This document shows positions 9,051 to 17,844 of a DNA stretch of 53,086 nt, in pieces. The notes under the pieces are model-generated. The model saw only the letters and a program-made list of their open reading frames with translations. It ran no database searches and was not told the origin of the DNA. Positions within the stretch are counted from its first letter, which is position 1, and each line of letters starts with the position of its first letter. The position numbers and the translations under genes are program-made. Source of the DNA: Pseudomonadota bacterium (GTDB lineage Bacteria; Pseudomonadota; Gammaproteobacteria; Pseudomonadales; Oleiphilaceae); contig JAEZAA010000025.1 of the NCBI GenBank assembly GCA_023430625.1, positions 1 to 53,086 of the forward strand, in the 5' to 3' direction.

Positions 9051-10118
9051 TTATCGGGTGGGCAGGACGTCCTTGATCTTGCTGTGCATGTCACGGAGTG
9101 CCTGCTCAGTGGTTGCCCAGTCAATACAGGCATCGGTCACCGACACGCCGTACTTGAGGTCGCACAGGTTCTCCGGAATGGATTGGGCGCCCCAGTTGAT
9201 GTTGCTTTCCACCATCACGCCGACAATCGAGCGGTTGCCTTCCACGATCTGATGGGCGATATCCTGCAGGACCAGGGGTTGCATCGCCGGATCCTTGTTG
9301 GAGTTGGCGTGGCTGCAGTCGATCATGATGTTCTTTTGCAGTTTTGCCTTGTCCAGCTCCTGTTCGCACAGGGCCACACTGACCGTATCGTAGTTGGGCT
9401 TGCCGTTGCCGCCACGCAGAACCACGTGGCCGTAGCGGTTGCCTTTCGTCTTGATCACCGACACCTGCCCAAACTGGTCCACGCCCAGGAAAGCATGGGG
9501 CTGGGAGGCGGATTTCAAGGCGTTGATCGCGACAGAAAACCCGCCATCGGTACCATTCTTGAAGCCAACCGCCATGGACAGGCCGCTGCTCATTTCGCGG
9601 TGAGTCTGGGATTCAGTGGTACGCGCGCCAATCGCTGACCAGGAAATCGTGTCCTGCAGGTACTGCGGCAGAATCGGATCGAGTGCTTCCGTGGCCGTCG
9701 GCAGACCCATCTCCGCCAGTTCCACCAGCAATTTGCGGCCCAGACGCAGGCCGGACTCGATTTCGAACGAATCGTTCAGGTGCGGATCGTTGATGAGACC
9801 TTTCCAGCCCACGGTAGTACGTGGCTTCTCGAAATACACCCGCATCACCAGGTAAAGGGAGTCGCTCACTTCCTCCGCCAATGCCTTGAGACGGCGTGCA
9901 TAGTCCTTGGCGGCATCAATGTCATGAATGGAGCAGGGGCCGATCACCACAAACAGGCGGTGGTCCTTCCGGTCAAGGATATTGCGGATGACCTGGCGAC
10001 CTTCGATGACCGTGGCCTCGGCCTTTTCGGTCAGTGGAATTTCCTGCTTGAGTTGTTCGGGCGTGATCAGCACGTCTTGGCTGATGACATTGATGTTATC
10101 AATCGGATTGGAGGACAT
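9051..10118 (-). CDS. aroF: 3-deoxy-7-phosphoheptulonate synthase, class I (AroF-like)
   Basis: 355 residues from the start chosen here. The enzyme joins phosphoenolpyruvate and erythrose 4-phosphate in the first step of aromatic amino acid synthesis. Type I-alpha motifs include VVIGPCSIHD, VMRVYFEKPRTTVGWKGLINDP, SWSAIGARTTESQTHRE, GFKNGTDG and IDCSHANSNKD. The C-terminal block (VESNINWGAQS, YGVSVTDACIDW) resembles the tyrosine-sensitive AroF isozyme more than AroG or AroH. The ATG at 10118 has an AGGA ribosome binding site and begins at the family's usual place; an in-frame ATG 34 codons upstream would add an unrelated leader. Which amino acid inhibits it is inference. It converges on cysG and diverges from the DUF1631 gene. 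Confidence 0.93.
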   Translation of the reverse strand: MSSNPIDNINVISQDVLITPEQLKQEIPLTEKAEATVIEGRQVIRNILDRKDHRLFVVIGPCSIHDIDAAKDYARRLKALAEEVSDSLYLVMRVYFEKPRTTVGWKGLINDPHLNDSFEIESGLRLGRKLLVELAEMGLPTATEALDPILPQYLQDTISWSAIGARTTESQTHREMSSGLSMAVGFKNGTDGGFSVAINALKSASQPHAFLGVDQFGQVSVIKTKGNRYGHVVLRGGNGKPNYDTVSVALCEQELDKAKLQKNIMIDCSHANSNKDPAMQPLVLQDIAHQIVEGNRSIVGVMVESNINWGAQSIPENLCDLKYGVSVTDACIDWATTEQALRDMHSKIKDVLPTR

Positions 10119-10448
10119 CGTGCTGGTTTTCCTGCAGGTTTGATTCTTATGCATGTACGGGGTTGGAAGAGGTACCGTTTGGCACTGGATCAATTTGGGC
10201 GGTCTGTAATAGTGCGACATTCCCCCACCAATTGCAATCGGGTGTGCGGTCTGGTAAGGCGTCTCACGCAGGCTTGCGGCTTGTGCACACCTTGTCTTAC
10301 ATAAGCAGGTTTGGCGGTTTCCCGGCGCCGGGATTTCGTCTGTTTGTGGGGCATTTCGCAGAATGTGACCTATACTTGCGAAGGGCAGATGAGCCTGTCC
10401 GTGATGGTGCCGTAGTATTCACCAGATCTCCTGATGTAACAGGTTTCG
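10119..10448. other. Divergent intergenic region aroF / DUF1631 gene
   Basis: 330 bases that must contain promoters for both directions. It includes a perfect 12-base palindrome (CCCGGCGCCGGG, 10321-10332) and a TATACT hexamer at 10371-10376 on the plus strand without a clear -35 partner. I saw no TyrR box and no attenuator with a Tyr/Phe/Trp-rich leader peptide. Confidence 0.4.
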
Positions 10449-12284
10449 ATGACTGACTCCGATCCAGAATCACACCGCACGGCCGCCGATTCCAATGGGC
10501 GGCAGCTTGCCGCTGCTTTCGAAGTGCTGGAATTTCCCGAGCACAAGGGGTTGCCCCTTGCGCAGGGGAGCGATTTCGATTTCTCCCGCTTTACCCACTG
10601 GCGTTCACAGGTGGGGGCGTCCCAGGCAACGGCAGCGGAAACCATTCAGCAGTATGCGCGGGAGCAGGGCCCTCTTTCCCGCAGCGCCTTGAATCGTCTT
10701 TATTTTGCGGAACGTCTGATCACGAGCTGGTTGCAGCGCCTGTCTCTCGATGCCCAGCTCCTGAATATGCTGGGACAATGGCAATACGGCCTGATCGCTG
10801 CCATCGCCACCGATGCCGAAGCGGTGGTGGCGCAATCCCAACATCCCTTAAGACGCTTGCTGCGGGCAATCGAACAGCATGGTGTCGGCTGGTATGGCGA
10901 TCTCGGTCGGGCGGGTCGGGAATGGCTTGATCAGCTTGAATCCATTAGCGCGACCTTCAACGGCGCGCAGGTTGCTGACAAGGATGTGCTGTGGCGGCAC
11001 TTTGAAAATACCCAGCAACTGATCGAGAAAGAAAACGGCCGCGTGCAGATACTGGAAAAGCGCCTGCGTGATGCCGAAGCGGGCGGAGATCGGGTCTGGT
11101 ACTACCGCGAACTGGTCAATCATCGTCTGAATACACTTCTGCGCCAGTTTGCCATGCCTGCAAGCGTGGGAGATTTCCTCAAGGGCCCCTGGCGGGATTC
11201 CATGCAACTATGGCTACTGGAAGAGGGTGTCCAGGGCGAGAACTGGCTTCGTTATGCCAAGCTGGCGGAAACGCTGGTATGGGCCATGCAGGACCACACG
11301 GATGCTCAGGCTAAGCAGAAGCTCTATCCGATTGCGGCACATCTTGTGGACGAATTGGCCAAAGGCCTGGTCAGCTTCAAACACAATCCGCAGGAGTCGG
11401 AGTCCTGGCTGGGTAATCTGCAGGAGTTGCTGATGCAGCGGGTCAAGGGGCTGGCAATCCCGTTGACACAGGTTCCCCCGCTCCCGCAACACCCCGGCTT
11501 TGCCGTGCGTGCGGATCTTACCACGGACCAGGGTTATGGCTTGGTGGGGAACTGGTATCTGCATTTGGAAACTAGTGTGCGCCAGAAGTGCCTGGCCTAT
11601 CTGCCGTATCAGGAAGCCGTGGTGTGGGTGAATTACCTGGGCCGAAAAATTTCGACCCAGCCCTGGGGTGAGGTCAGCCTGGAGCTGAAGAGCCAGGCGT
11701 TGCAGCCATTTCGGGCGCAGATCCTACTCGATGAGATGCTTGGAAGCCTCACCCAGCGCTTCCTGGGAATTCATGCGCTTCAAGCCAAGCAGCGGGAAAC
11801 CGCGCGGCAGCGGGAAGAAGCCCGCGAACGCATGCAGGAGGCGGCTCGAGAGCTTGCCCGTCAAAAGGCAGAAGCGGAAGCGGCGCGGATTCAGAAAGAA
11901 CAGGAAGAAGCGGCACGGCGCTATGAGGAAGAGCGGCGGCTTGCTCAGGAGGCCGCGGCCAAAGCGGAACTTGAAGCGGAAGCGGCGCGGCGGCTTGAGG
12001 TACGGCAGTCGGCCCGTGAGGCATTGGACCGGATGACCCTGGGCGGCTGGATCGAGCTGATCGAGGGAGACGAGCGTAAGCGAGGAAAGCTGGCGGTCAG
12101 GATCAATGCCACGGATAAGCTGGTGTTTGTGGACCGTCTCGGTCTCCGTATCGGCGACTTCAAACGGGACGATTTGGTGGAACGGATTGTCGAAGGGAGC
12201 GCAAGAATCGTCGACGAAGGACGGGACTTCGACCAGCGCCTGGCCCGGGTTGTGGGCTCCATGCGTGCCAAGGGGCCGAACTAG
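10449..12284 (+). CDS. DUF1631 family protein
   Basis: 611 residues, no characterised function that I can name. The N-terminal two thirds are helical and match the DUF1631 pattern, including the QHPLRRLLRAIEQHGVGWYGD segment and the LPxxVxxFLxGPW-type block (ASVGDFLKGPWRDSMQLWLLEEG). Residues ~440-520 are an extremely Glu/Ala/Arg-rich coiled coil. The C-terminal ~90 residues form a compact domain (LGGWIELIEGDERKRGKLAVRINATDKLVFVDRLGLRIGDF). DUF1631 proteins are often ~700 residues or more, so this one is on the short side. A PilZ gene follows 104 bases downstream in the same direction, which suggests a link to c-di-GMP signalling; that link is inference. The ATG at 10449 has an AGG ribosome binding site. 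Confidence 0.75.
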   Translation: MTDSDPESHRTAADSNGRQLAAAFEVLEFPEHKGLPLAQGSDFDFSRFTHWRSQVGASQATAAETIQQYAREQGPLSRSALNRLYFAERLITSWLQRLSLDAQLLNMLGQWQYGLIAAIATDAEAVVAQSQHPLRRLLRAIEQHGVGWYGDLGRAGREWLDQLESISATFNGAQVADKDVLWRHFENTQQLIEKENGRVQILEKRLRDAEAGGDRVWYYRELVNHRLNTLLRQFAMPASVGDFLKGPWRDSMQLWLLEEGVQGENWLRYAKLAETLVWAMQDHTDAQAKQKLYPIAAHLVDELAKGLVSFKHNPQESESWLGNLQELLMQRVKGLAIPLTQVPPLPQHPGFAVRADLTTDQGYGLVGNWYLHLETSVRQKCLAYLPYQEAVVWVNYLGRKISTQPWGEVSLELKSQALQPFRAQILLDEMLGSLTQRFLGIHALQAKQRETARQREEARERMQEAARELARQKAEAEAARIQKEQEEAARRYEEERRLAQEAAAKAELEAEAARRLEVRQSAREALDRMTLGGWIELIEGDERKRGKLAVRINATDKLVFVDRLGLRIGDFKRDDLVERIVEGSARIVDEGRDFDQRLARVVGSMRAKGPN

Positions 12285-12387
12285 GCCGCCGGATGGTGCC
12301 AGGCTAAGAAGCGTTGAATCCCGCGTCTGCGGCGGATTATAGAATGCAGTACCTGATCGCTTACGAGCGAGGGCAAGAGGTTAATCA

Positions 12388-12756
12388 ATGAGTGAATCAC
12401 CCCAGGATCGCGACGAGCGGCGTCTTGATTTTCGATTAAATCGTGACGCTCAGGTGTACGTGGAAGTTGTATCCAGTTTGCCGGGTGAACAGGAGGGAGC
12501 GGAAGTGGTTCCCTGCGACGTGCTGGATCTATCCGCCAGTGGTATTCAGGTAGGGATGGCGCAGCCGCTGGTGGTTGGCAGTATCCTGCCGCTATACGTG
12601 GAAGTCGATGAGACTGAGCGCTATTGCCTAACGGGCGAAGTGCGTTGGGTCAAGCCTGGCGACCGCCCTGACCGGTTCGTCATTGGCTTTCAGCTGTACG
12701 AATCGGAACAGACCTCAATCATCGAGTGGAAGCGCTTTATCGCGCGTTCGATCTGA
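12388..12756 (+). CDS. PilZ domain protein (probable c-di-GMP receptor)
   Basis: 122 residues made up of essentially one PilZ domain. The two c-di-GMP-binding signatures are visible: an Arg-rich N-terminal segment, RRLDFRLNR, at ~11-19 (RxxxR), and DLSASGIQVG at ~47-56 (D/NxSxxG). The remainder has the expected beta-barrel strands (GEVRWVKPGD, FVIGFQLYE). Binding of c-di-GMP is therefore likely; the output is unknown. The start has AGAGG seven bases upstream of ATG. It follows the DUF1631 gene in the same direction and is followed by a hairpin. Confidence 0.88.
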   Translation: MSESPQDRDERRLDFRLNRDAQVYVEVVSSLPGEQEGAEVVPCDVLDLSASGIQVGMAQPLVVGSILPLYVEVDETERYCLTGEVRWVKPGDRPDRFVIGFQLYESEQTSIIEWKRFIARSI

Positions 12757-12771
12757 AATCTTGCTAACCGA

Positions 12772-12800
12772 CTGGAGCAGGCTGTTGTGCGCTGCTCCAG
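12772..12800 (+). terminator. Hairpin after the PilZ gene
   Basis: CTGGAGCAG (12772-12780) and CTGCTCCAG (12792-12800) form a perfect 9-bp stem with an 11-base loop, followed by the pyrimidine-rich TTCTGTCTG. It lies between the convergent PilZ and hydrolase genes. The T-run is poor, so termination efficiency is uncertain. Confidence 0.5.
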
Positions 12801-12850
12801 TTCTGTCTGATAAATCCAATGCTCCTGAGCCGGTTGGCGACCGTCAGCCA

Positions 12851-14122
12851 TTAAAGCTCAAGCGGTGCCATATCCTCCAGCAGAAGATCACCGGATGCTT
12901 CCGGCGCAGCTTGTGGCGTCGTCGGTTCGCTTGGTTGGGCCTGCGGACTGGAGGTGTCGGCCGGCGCTTCCAGGATCGAACGCAGCTCGTCCACGGAACG
13001 GGCTCGCTCGCGAACCGTCGAGGTGGGGACTGGCGCCTGTAGTTCGCCCAAAAACAGAATGGCGTCGGCGACGGTCTGCTCCGGTATTTCCTCCATGGGA
13101 ACGTGGCCGGCATCAGGATAGGTAATGAGCTGAACGTTACGAATGTCATTCTGCCAGCGGGCGGCCAGTTCGATCGGGACCCAGCGATCCAGCTCGCCCC
13201 ACATCAGGAGCGTAGGCGCCTGGATCTTATGAAACGGCAGCGGGCGGACATCATCACTACGCGCCTTGAGTAGCAGCATCGTATCGATATAAGCGGATTT
13301 GGCTCCGGCGCGCTGGGACATGTGGATGTAACGTTCCAGGTTGGCCCGCGACAGACGATCCGGATTGCCATAGACCTCCCGCACGTTAAGCGTCACGAAC
13401 AGCGGTGGCGACGCATAGCGGGCGATGGTGCTGATAACGGGCAGCGTGGCGAAGTCGAAAATCCAGGGCGTGTCCTGCGGATAACCGATGGGCGCGAGCA
13501 AAATCAGCTTCTCCACGCGGCTCGGATTCTCCGCTGCGTAGGTGGCGCCGATGTAGCCACCCAGGGAATTGCCGGCAATGGAAAATCTGTCCAGCTCCAG
13601 GCGGTCGACAAACTTGGAGAAGAGCGACAGGAGTGTCTCTTCGCTGAAGGTATGCTTGGGAACGGACCGCGCCGACGGCCCCGGATTGCCAATGGCGGGT
13701 ATATATTCGGCGATCATGCGATGGATTCCGTCCGGACTCAGATCCAGCGGATCCTCGGGCAGTCCGCCTGTCATGCCGAATCCCGGCACGTCGAGGGATA
13801 TTACCCGGAAGTTCTTGCTAAGCTCTTCGGTCCAGGCATCCCAGGTATGCAGCGAGGACATCACGCCATGCACCAATACAATGGCGGGGCCTTCGCCCTG
13901 ATCCCGGTAATGGATGCGTACGCCGTCGATTTCGATCCATTCGGATTCTTCGTTCAGGTAGCGCTTTTCCAGCTCCTTCATGGGCATGTCGACCACGCCG
14001 TAGAAGTTCATCAGCGAGGACGTTGCCTTCATGGTCTGGGTAACGGCGGTACAGCCACTTAGCGACGCGAGCAGAACAAACAGGACTGCCAGGTGGCGCA
14101 GCATCGGTAAGCAAACAGGCAT
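12851..14122 (-). CDS. Lipoprotein alpha/beta-hydrolase
   Basis: 423 residues. The N-terminus is a lipoprotein signal peptide ending in LLASLSGC, so the protein is probably lipid-anchored in the envelope. An alpha/beta-hydrolase fold follows: IVLVHGVMSSLHTWD with the oxyanion region, the nucleophile elbow GNSLGG, an acidic residue in MWGELDRWVP and the histidine in PDAGHVPMEE, giving a complete Ser-Asp-His triad. A Pro/Thr/Ala-rich tail of ~60 residues ends the protein. The ATG at 14122 is chosen because GGAG lies 7 bases upstream; the longer start 9 codons earlier and the shorter one 6 codons later lack such a site. The substrate (ester, lactone or epoxide) cannot be told from the sequence. 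Confidence 0.83.
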   Translation of the reverse strand: MPVCLPMLRHLAVLFVLLASLSGCTAVTQTMKATSSLMNFYGVVDMPMKELEKRYLNEESEWIEIDGVRIHYRDQGEGPAIVLVHGVMSSLHTWDAWTEELSKNFRVISLDVPGFGMTGGLPEDPLDLSPDGIHRMIAEYIPAIGNPGPSARSVPKHTFSEETLLSLFSKFVDRLELDRFSIAGNSLGGYIGATYAAENPSRVEKLILLAPIGYPQDTPWIFDFATLPVISTIARYASPPLFVTLNVREVYGNPDRLSRANLERYIHMSQRAGAKSAYIDTMLLLKARSDDVRPLPFHKIQAPTLLMWGELDRWVPIELAARWQNDIRNVQLITYPDAGHVPMEEIPEQTVADAILFLGELQAPVPTSTVRERARSVDELRSILEAPADTSSPQAQPSEPTTPQAAPEASGDLLLEDMAPLEL

Positions 14123-14279
14123 GGAGGTGCTCCAATGGTAGCTGAACACAAAAGATTGCCCGAAACCTTACCGGTTTTTACACAGTGTTACAGTGAAACA
14201 GTACCGTTTTCGCGGTCTCCTGCACCGCGATTCCAGGCTTTGCCGTAGCGGAACCGCGGTCGCAGGAAAAAGTGGAGAG

Positions 14280-15104
14280 TTACTCCGCCTCGTTGTCGAG
14301 AGCGCCCATACCCGTGATGTGAAAGCCACCATCCACGTACAGAATTTCGCCGCTGATGCCACTGGCCCAGTCGGAGCAGAGGAAGGTTGCGGTATTGCCC
14401 ACTTCTTCGATGGTCACATTGCGACGCAGCGGGGTGCGCCGCTCGTTTTCCGCCAGCATCTTGCGGAAGCTCTTGATGCCGGAGGCCGCCAGGGTACGGA
14501 TCGGGCCGGCGGAAATGGCGTTGACGCGGGTGCCTTCCGGACCCAGGCTGGTCGCCATGTAGCGCACGCCTGCTTCCAGGCTGGCCTTGGCCAGTCCCAT
14601 CACGTTGTAGTTCGGCAAGGTGCGTTCGGCGCCCAGATAGGAGAGGGTGAGCAGCGATCCATTGCGTCCGCTCATCAACTGGCGCGCACCCTTGGCCAGG
14701 GCCACAAAACTGTAGGAGCTGATATCGTGGGCGATGCGGAAGCCTTCGCGGGTACTGACATCGACGAAATTGCCGTCCAGTTCATGGGCCGGCGCGAAAC
14801 CGACGGCGTGAACCACAATGTCGAGGCCGTCCCAGTGCTTGGCGAGTTCGGTGAAGACGTTGACGATTTCTTCGTCACTGGCCACATCACAGGGGAAGGT
14901 CAGGTTGGAGCCATACTGCTGTGCGAACTCCTCAACCCGGGAGCGGAGCTTTTCGTTTTGGTAGGTCAGGGCGATTTCCGCACCTTCCCGGTGGAACGCA
15001 TCGGCAATACCCTTGGCGATGGATAATTTGCTGGCAACCCCGACGATGAGAGCACGCTTGCCGGCCAACAGCCCTCTGGATGGAATGTCTTGGGAATGTT
15101 CCAT
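14280..15104 (-). CDS. fabI: Enoyl-[acyl-carrier-protein] reductase FabI
   Basis: 274 residues. FabI catalyses the NADH-dependent last reduction step of fatty acid elongation and is the target of triclosan. The Rossmann opening is ALIVGVASKLSIAKGIA. Active-site Tyr and Lys appear as Y166 and K173 in PNYNVMGLAKA, with Y156 in LSYLG. These are the equivalents of Y156, K163 and Y146 of the E. coli enzyme, shifted by a ten-residue N-terminal extension. The start is supported by GAGG seven bases upstream. It follows the yejF-like gene in the same direction after a ~65-base gap and could be read from the transporter operon or from its own promoter in that gap. Confidence 0.96.
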   Translation of the reverse strand: MEHSQDIPSRGLLAGKRALIVGVASKLSIAKGIADAFHREGAEIALTYQNEKLRSRVEEFAQQYGSNLTFPCDVASDEEIVNVFTELAKHWDGLDIVVHAVGFAPAHELDGNFVDVSTREGFRIAHDISSYSFVALAKGARQLMSGRNGSLLTLSYLGAERTLPNYNVMGLAKASLEAGVRYMATSLGPEGTRVNAISAGPIRTLAASGIKSFRKMLAENERRTPLRRNVTIEEVGNTATFLCSDWASGISGEILYVDGGFHITGMGALDNEAE

Positions 15105-15169
15105 AGCTGATCCTCTCTTGGAACAGGTCGCGGGGCGGACCCCGGTCGACCTGTTCCGGTTAAAACTGG

Positions 15170-16825
15170 TCAGGAAGCTGAACGCCGCGACTCAGTGCCA
15201 TAGAAGAAGGCGGCATCGATCAGTTCGCGGGTATAAGCCTGGCGGGGAGCGCTGAAGATCTCCTCGGTGGTTCCGGACTCTACCACCCGACCCCGGTGCA
15301 TGACCAGTACTCGATGGCTCAGCGCGCGTACCACGGCGAGATCATGGCTAATAAAAATGTAACTGAGTTTAAACTTGCGTTGCAGGTTGCGCAGCAGATC
15401 CACTACCTGGACCTGAACGGTGCGATCCAATGCGGACGTCGGCTCATCGAGAATGATGATGTCCGGCTTGAGCACCAGGGCGCGGGCGACTGCAATACGC
15501 TGGCGCTGACCGCCGGAGAACTCATGGGGATAGCGGTGGCGAGTCTCCGGGTCCAGCTCCACCTCCCGCAGTACATCGATGACCATCTTCTCCCGTTCGG
15601 CGGGCGTACCGATCTTGTGGATCTCCAGGCCTTCGGCAATGATCTGAGCAATGGACATGCGTGGACTCAGGCTGCCAAACGGGTCCTGGAACACGATCTG
15701 GATGCGGCGCCGGAAGGGACGAAAGCCCTTCTGGTCCAGCTGGTGCACGGGCTTTCCGAGTAGATCGATCTCACCTTTGCTGCCGAGTAGCTTGAGCAGA
15801 GCCAGGCCGATGGTGGTTTTGCCGCTGCCGCTCTCGCCAACGATACCCAGAGTTTCCCCCTGGCGCAGCTCCAGATTGATATTCTCGGCGGCTTTAACGA
15901 ATTCCGTGGGTTTGCCGAAAAAGTTTTTCTTGAGCGGAAACCAGACCCGCAGATCCTGTGTGCGCAGGATGACGGGGGCGGCGTTCGGGCAGGGGGGCGC
16001 CGCGCCGGAAGGGTCGCTGTTGAGGAGGGTGCGGGTGTAGTCATTCTTCGGCGCGTTGAAGATCTGCTCGCAGGGCCCGGCTTCCACTTCGCGGCCCTTG
16101 TGCATTACCACCACCTGATCCGCATAGTGGCGCACGATGCCCAGGTCATGGGTAATCAGAAGCACGGCCATGCCCAGGCGATGCTGCAAGGATTTGATTA
16201 GCTCCAGGACTTGCTTCTGCACGGTCACGTCCAGCGCCGTGGTCGGCTCGTCGGCAATCAGCAGGTCCGGCTCGTTGGCAAGCGCCATGGCGATCATGAC
16301 CCGCTGCTTCTGCCCACCCGATAACTCATGGGGATAGCTGGCCAGGCGTTTCTCCGGTTCAGGAATACCCACCAGCTCCAGCAGCTCAATCACCCGCGCG
16401 CGCGCCTCCCTGGCCGTCATTTGCCGATGCAGGAAGAGCGTCTCGGAGATCTGCCGCTGGATGTTGTGCAGCGGGTTGAGCGAGGTCATGGGCTCCTGAA
16501 AGATCATACTGATCCGGGCGCCGCGAATCTGTCTCAGTTCCGCTTCCCGCAGACGCAACAGGTCTTGCCCCCCGAATTCGATGCGACCGCTCGGATGTGA
16601 TGCCTTCGGGTACGGCAGCAACCGAAGAATAGAGAGTGCGGTGACGGATTTGCCGGAGCCGCTCTCACCCACGATCGCCAGCGTCTGGTTCTTGTACAGA
16701 TCGAAGGACACGGACTGGACGGCAGGAATGGTAGAACCCTGGTGGTGAAAACTGACCGCCAGATCGGTGACCCGCAGCAGGGGCGTAGAATCCGAAGGGT
16801 TAGAGTTTTCGCGGATCGAAGGCAT
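15170..16825 (-). CDS. yejF: Peptide ABC transporter, double ATP-binding protein (YejF/NppD-like)
   Basis: 551 residues with two complete ABC cassettes. Each has a Walker A (GESGSGKSV and GESGSGKTT), a Q-loop, a signature (LSGGQKQR and FSGGQRQR) and a Walker B (LLIADEPTTALD, IILDEPTSALD), so both sites should hydrolyse ATP. The fused form is typical of YejF, which energises uptake of peptides and of peptide-nucleotide antibiotics such as microcin C in E. coli. In P. aeruginosa the corresponding system is known as NppA1A2BCD. The ATG at 16825 is preferred over a TTG six codons upstream because GGAGAGG lies nine bases before it. The gene overlaps the end of yejE by 26 bases, indicating coupled translation. 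Confidence 0.93.
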   Translation of the reverse strand: MPSIRENSNPSDSTPLLRVTDLAVSFHHQGSTIPAVQSVSFDLYKNQTLAIVGESGSGKSVTALSILRLLPYPKASHPSGRIEFGGQDLLRLREAELRQIRGARISMIFQEPMTSLNPLHNIQRQISETLFLHRQMTAREARARVIELLELVGIPEPEKRLASYPHELSGGQKQRVMIAMALANEPDLLIADEPTTALDVTVQKQVLELIKSLQHRLGMAVLLITHDLGIVRHYADQVVVMHKGREVEAGPCEQIFNAPKNDYTRTLLNSDPSGAAPPCPNAAPVILRTQDLRVWFPLKKNFFGKPTEFVKAAENINLELRQGETLGIVGESGSGKTTIGLALLKLLGSKGEIDLLGKPVHQLDQKGFRPFRRRIQIVFQDPFGSLSPRMSIAQIIAEGLEIHKIGTPAEREKMVIDVLREVELDPETRHRYPHEFSGGQRQRIAVARALVLKPDIIILDEPTSALDRTVQVQVVDLLRNLQRKFKLSYIFISHDLAVVRALSHRVLVMHRGRVVESGTTEEIFSAPRQAYTRELIDAAFFYGTESRRSAS

Positions 16826-17843
16826 CGCGTACCGCCTCTCCAATAAAGATCAACAGGGTCAGCATGACCGACAGGGTGATAAAGACCGAAATACCCAGCC
16901 AGGGCGCATGAAGATTGGACTTGGCCTGTGCAATCAGCTCGCCCAGCGATGGAGAGCCGATGGGCAGGCCAAAGCCAAGGAAGTCCAGCGACGTGAGGGT
17001 GGTAATGGCACCGGTCAGGATGAATGGCATAAAGGTGAGTGTGGCGACCATGGCATTGGGCAGCATGTGGCGGAACATGATCAGGCGGTTCGAGGCACCC
17101 ATGGCCCGCGCCGCCCTGACATACTCGAAGTTGCGGGCCCGCAAAAACTCCGCGCGCACCACGTCCACCAACGCCATCCAGCTGAACAGCAGCATGATGC
17201 CCAGCAGCCACCAGAAGTTGGGCTGAACGAAGCTGGAAAGGATGATCAGCAAGTACAAGACCGGTAAGCCCGACCAGATCTCGATGAAGCGCTGTCCGTA
17301 GAGATCGATGCGGCCGCCATAAAAGCCTTGGATCGCGCCGACAATCACGCCAATGATGCTGCTGGCAAAGGTCAGTACCAGGCCGAACAGGACCGAAATC
17401 CGGAATCCGTAGATCAGGCGTGCGGCGACATCCCGTGCCTGGTCATCGGTACCAAGCCAGTTTTCCCCGGAAGGCGGCGCGGGTGCGGGCACATCGAGAT
17501 TACGGTTGATGGTGTTGTAGTGGTAGGGGATGGGTGGCCAGATAATCCAGCCATTGGCTTCGATCTCCTCGCGGATGAAGGAATCCCGATAATCCGCTTC
17601 GGTCGGCAGGAACCCACCGAACTCCTTGTCGGTGTAGACCTTGAACACCGGGAAATAGAGACGGTCCTGATAGGACAGCATGATCGGCTTGTCGTTGGCG
17701 ATCAGTTCGCCCAGGAGGCTTAGGATGAAGAGCAGGAGGAAGATCCACAAGGACCAGAAGCCGCGCCGGTTCTCCCGGAAATTGTGCAGGCGACGCTGGT
17801 TGATCGGTGTTTGCAGAAAGCGCGGTGTCGGCAACAGCTTCAT
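16800..17843 (-). CDS. yejE: Peptide ABC transporter permease (YejE-like)
   Basis: 347 residues. The N-terminus matches YejE/OppC-type permeases (INQRRLHNFRENRRGFWSLWIFLLLFILSL, quoted as the start of the first membrane helix). A large periplasmic segment carries NWLGTDDQARDVAARLIYGFR, typical of this subfamily, and the EAA loop (EFLRARNFEYVRAARAMGAS) contacts the ATPase. Roughly six membrane helices are present. A strong GGGAGGG ribosome binding site lies 5 bases upstream of ATG, immediately after the yejB stop, so translation is tightly coupled. It pairs with YejB to form the inner-membrane channel of the importer. Confidence 0.94.
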   Translation of the reverse strand: MKLLPTPRFLQTPINQRRLHNFRENRRGFWSLWIFLLLFILSLLGELIANDKPIMLSYQDRLYFPVFKVYTDKEFGGFLPTEADYRDSFIREEIEANGWIIWPPIPYHYNTINRNLDVPAPAPPSGENWLGTDDQARDVAARLIYGFRISVLFGLVLTFASSIIGVIVGAIQGFYGGRIDLYGQRFIEIWSGLPVLYLLIILSSFVQPNFWWLLGIMLLFSWMALVDVVRAEFLRARNFEYVRAARAMGASNRLIMFRHMLPNAMVATLTFMPFILTGAITTLTSLDFLGFGLPIGSPSLGELIAQAKSNLHAPWLGISVFITLSVMLTLLIFIGEAVRDAFDPRKL

Positions 17844-17844
17844 C

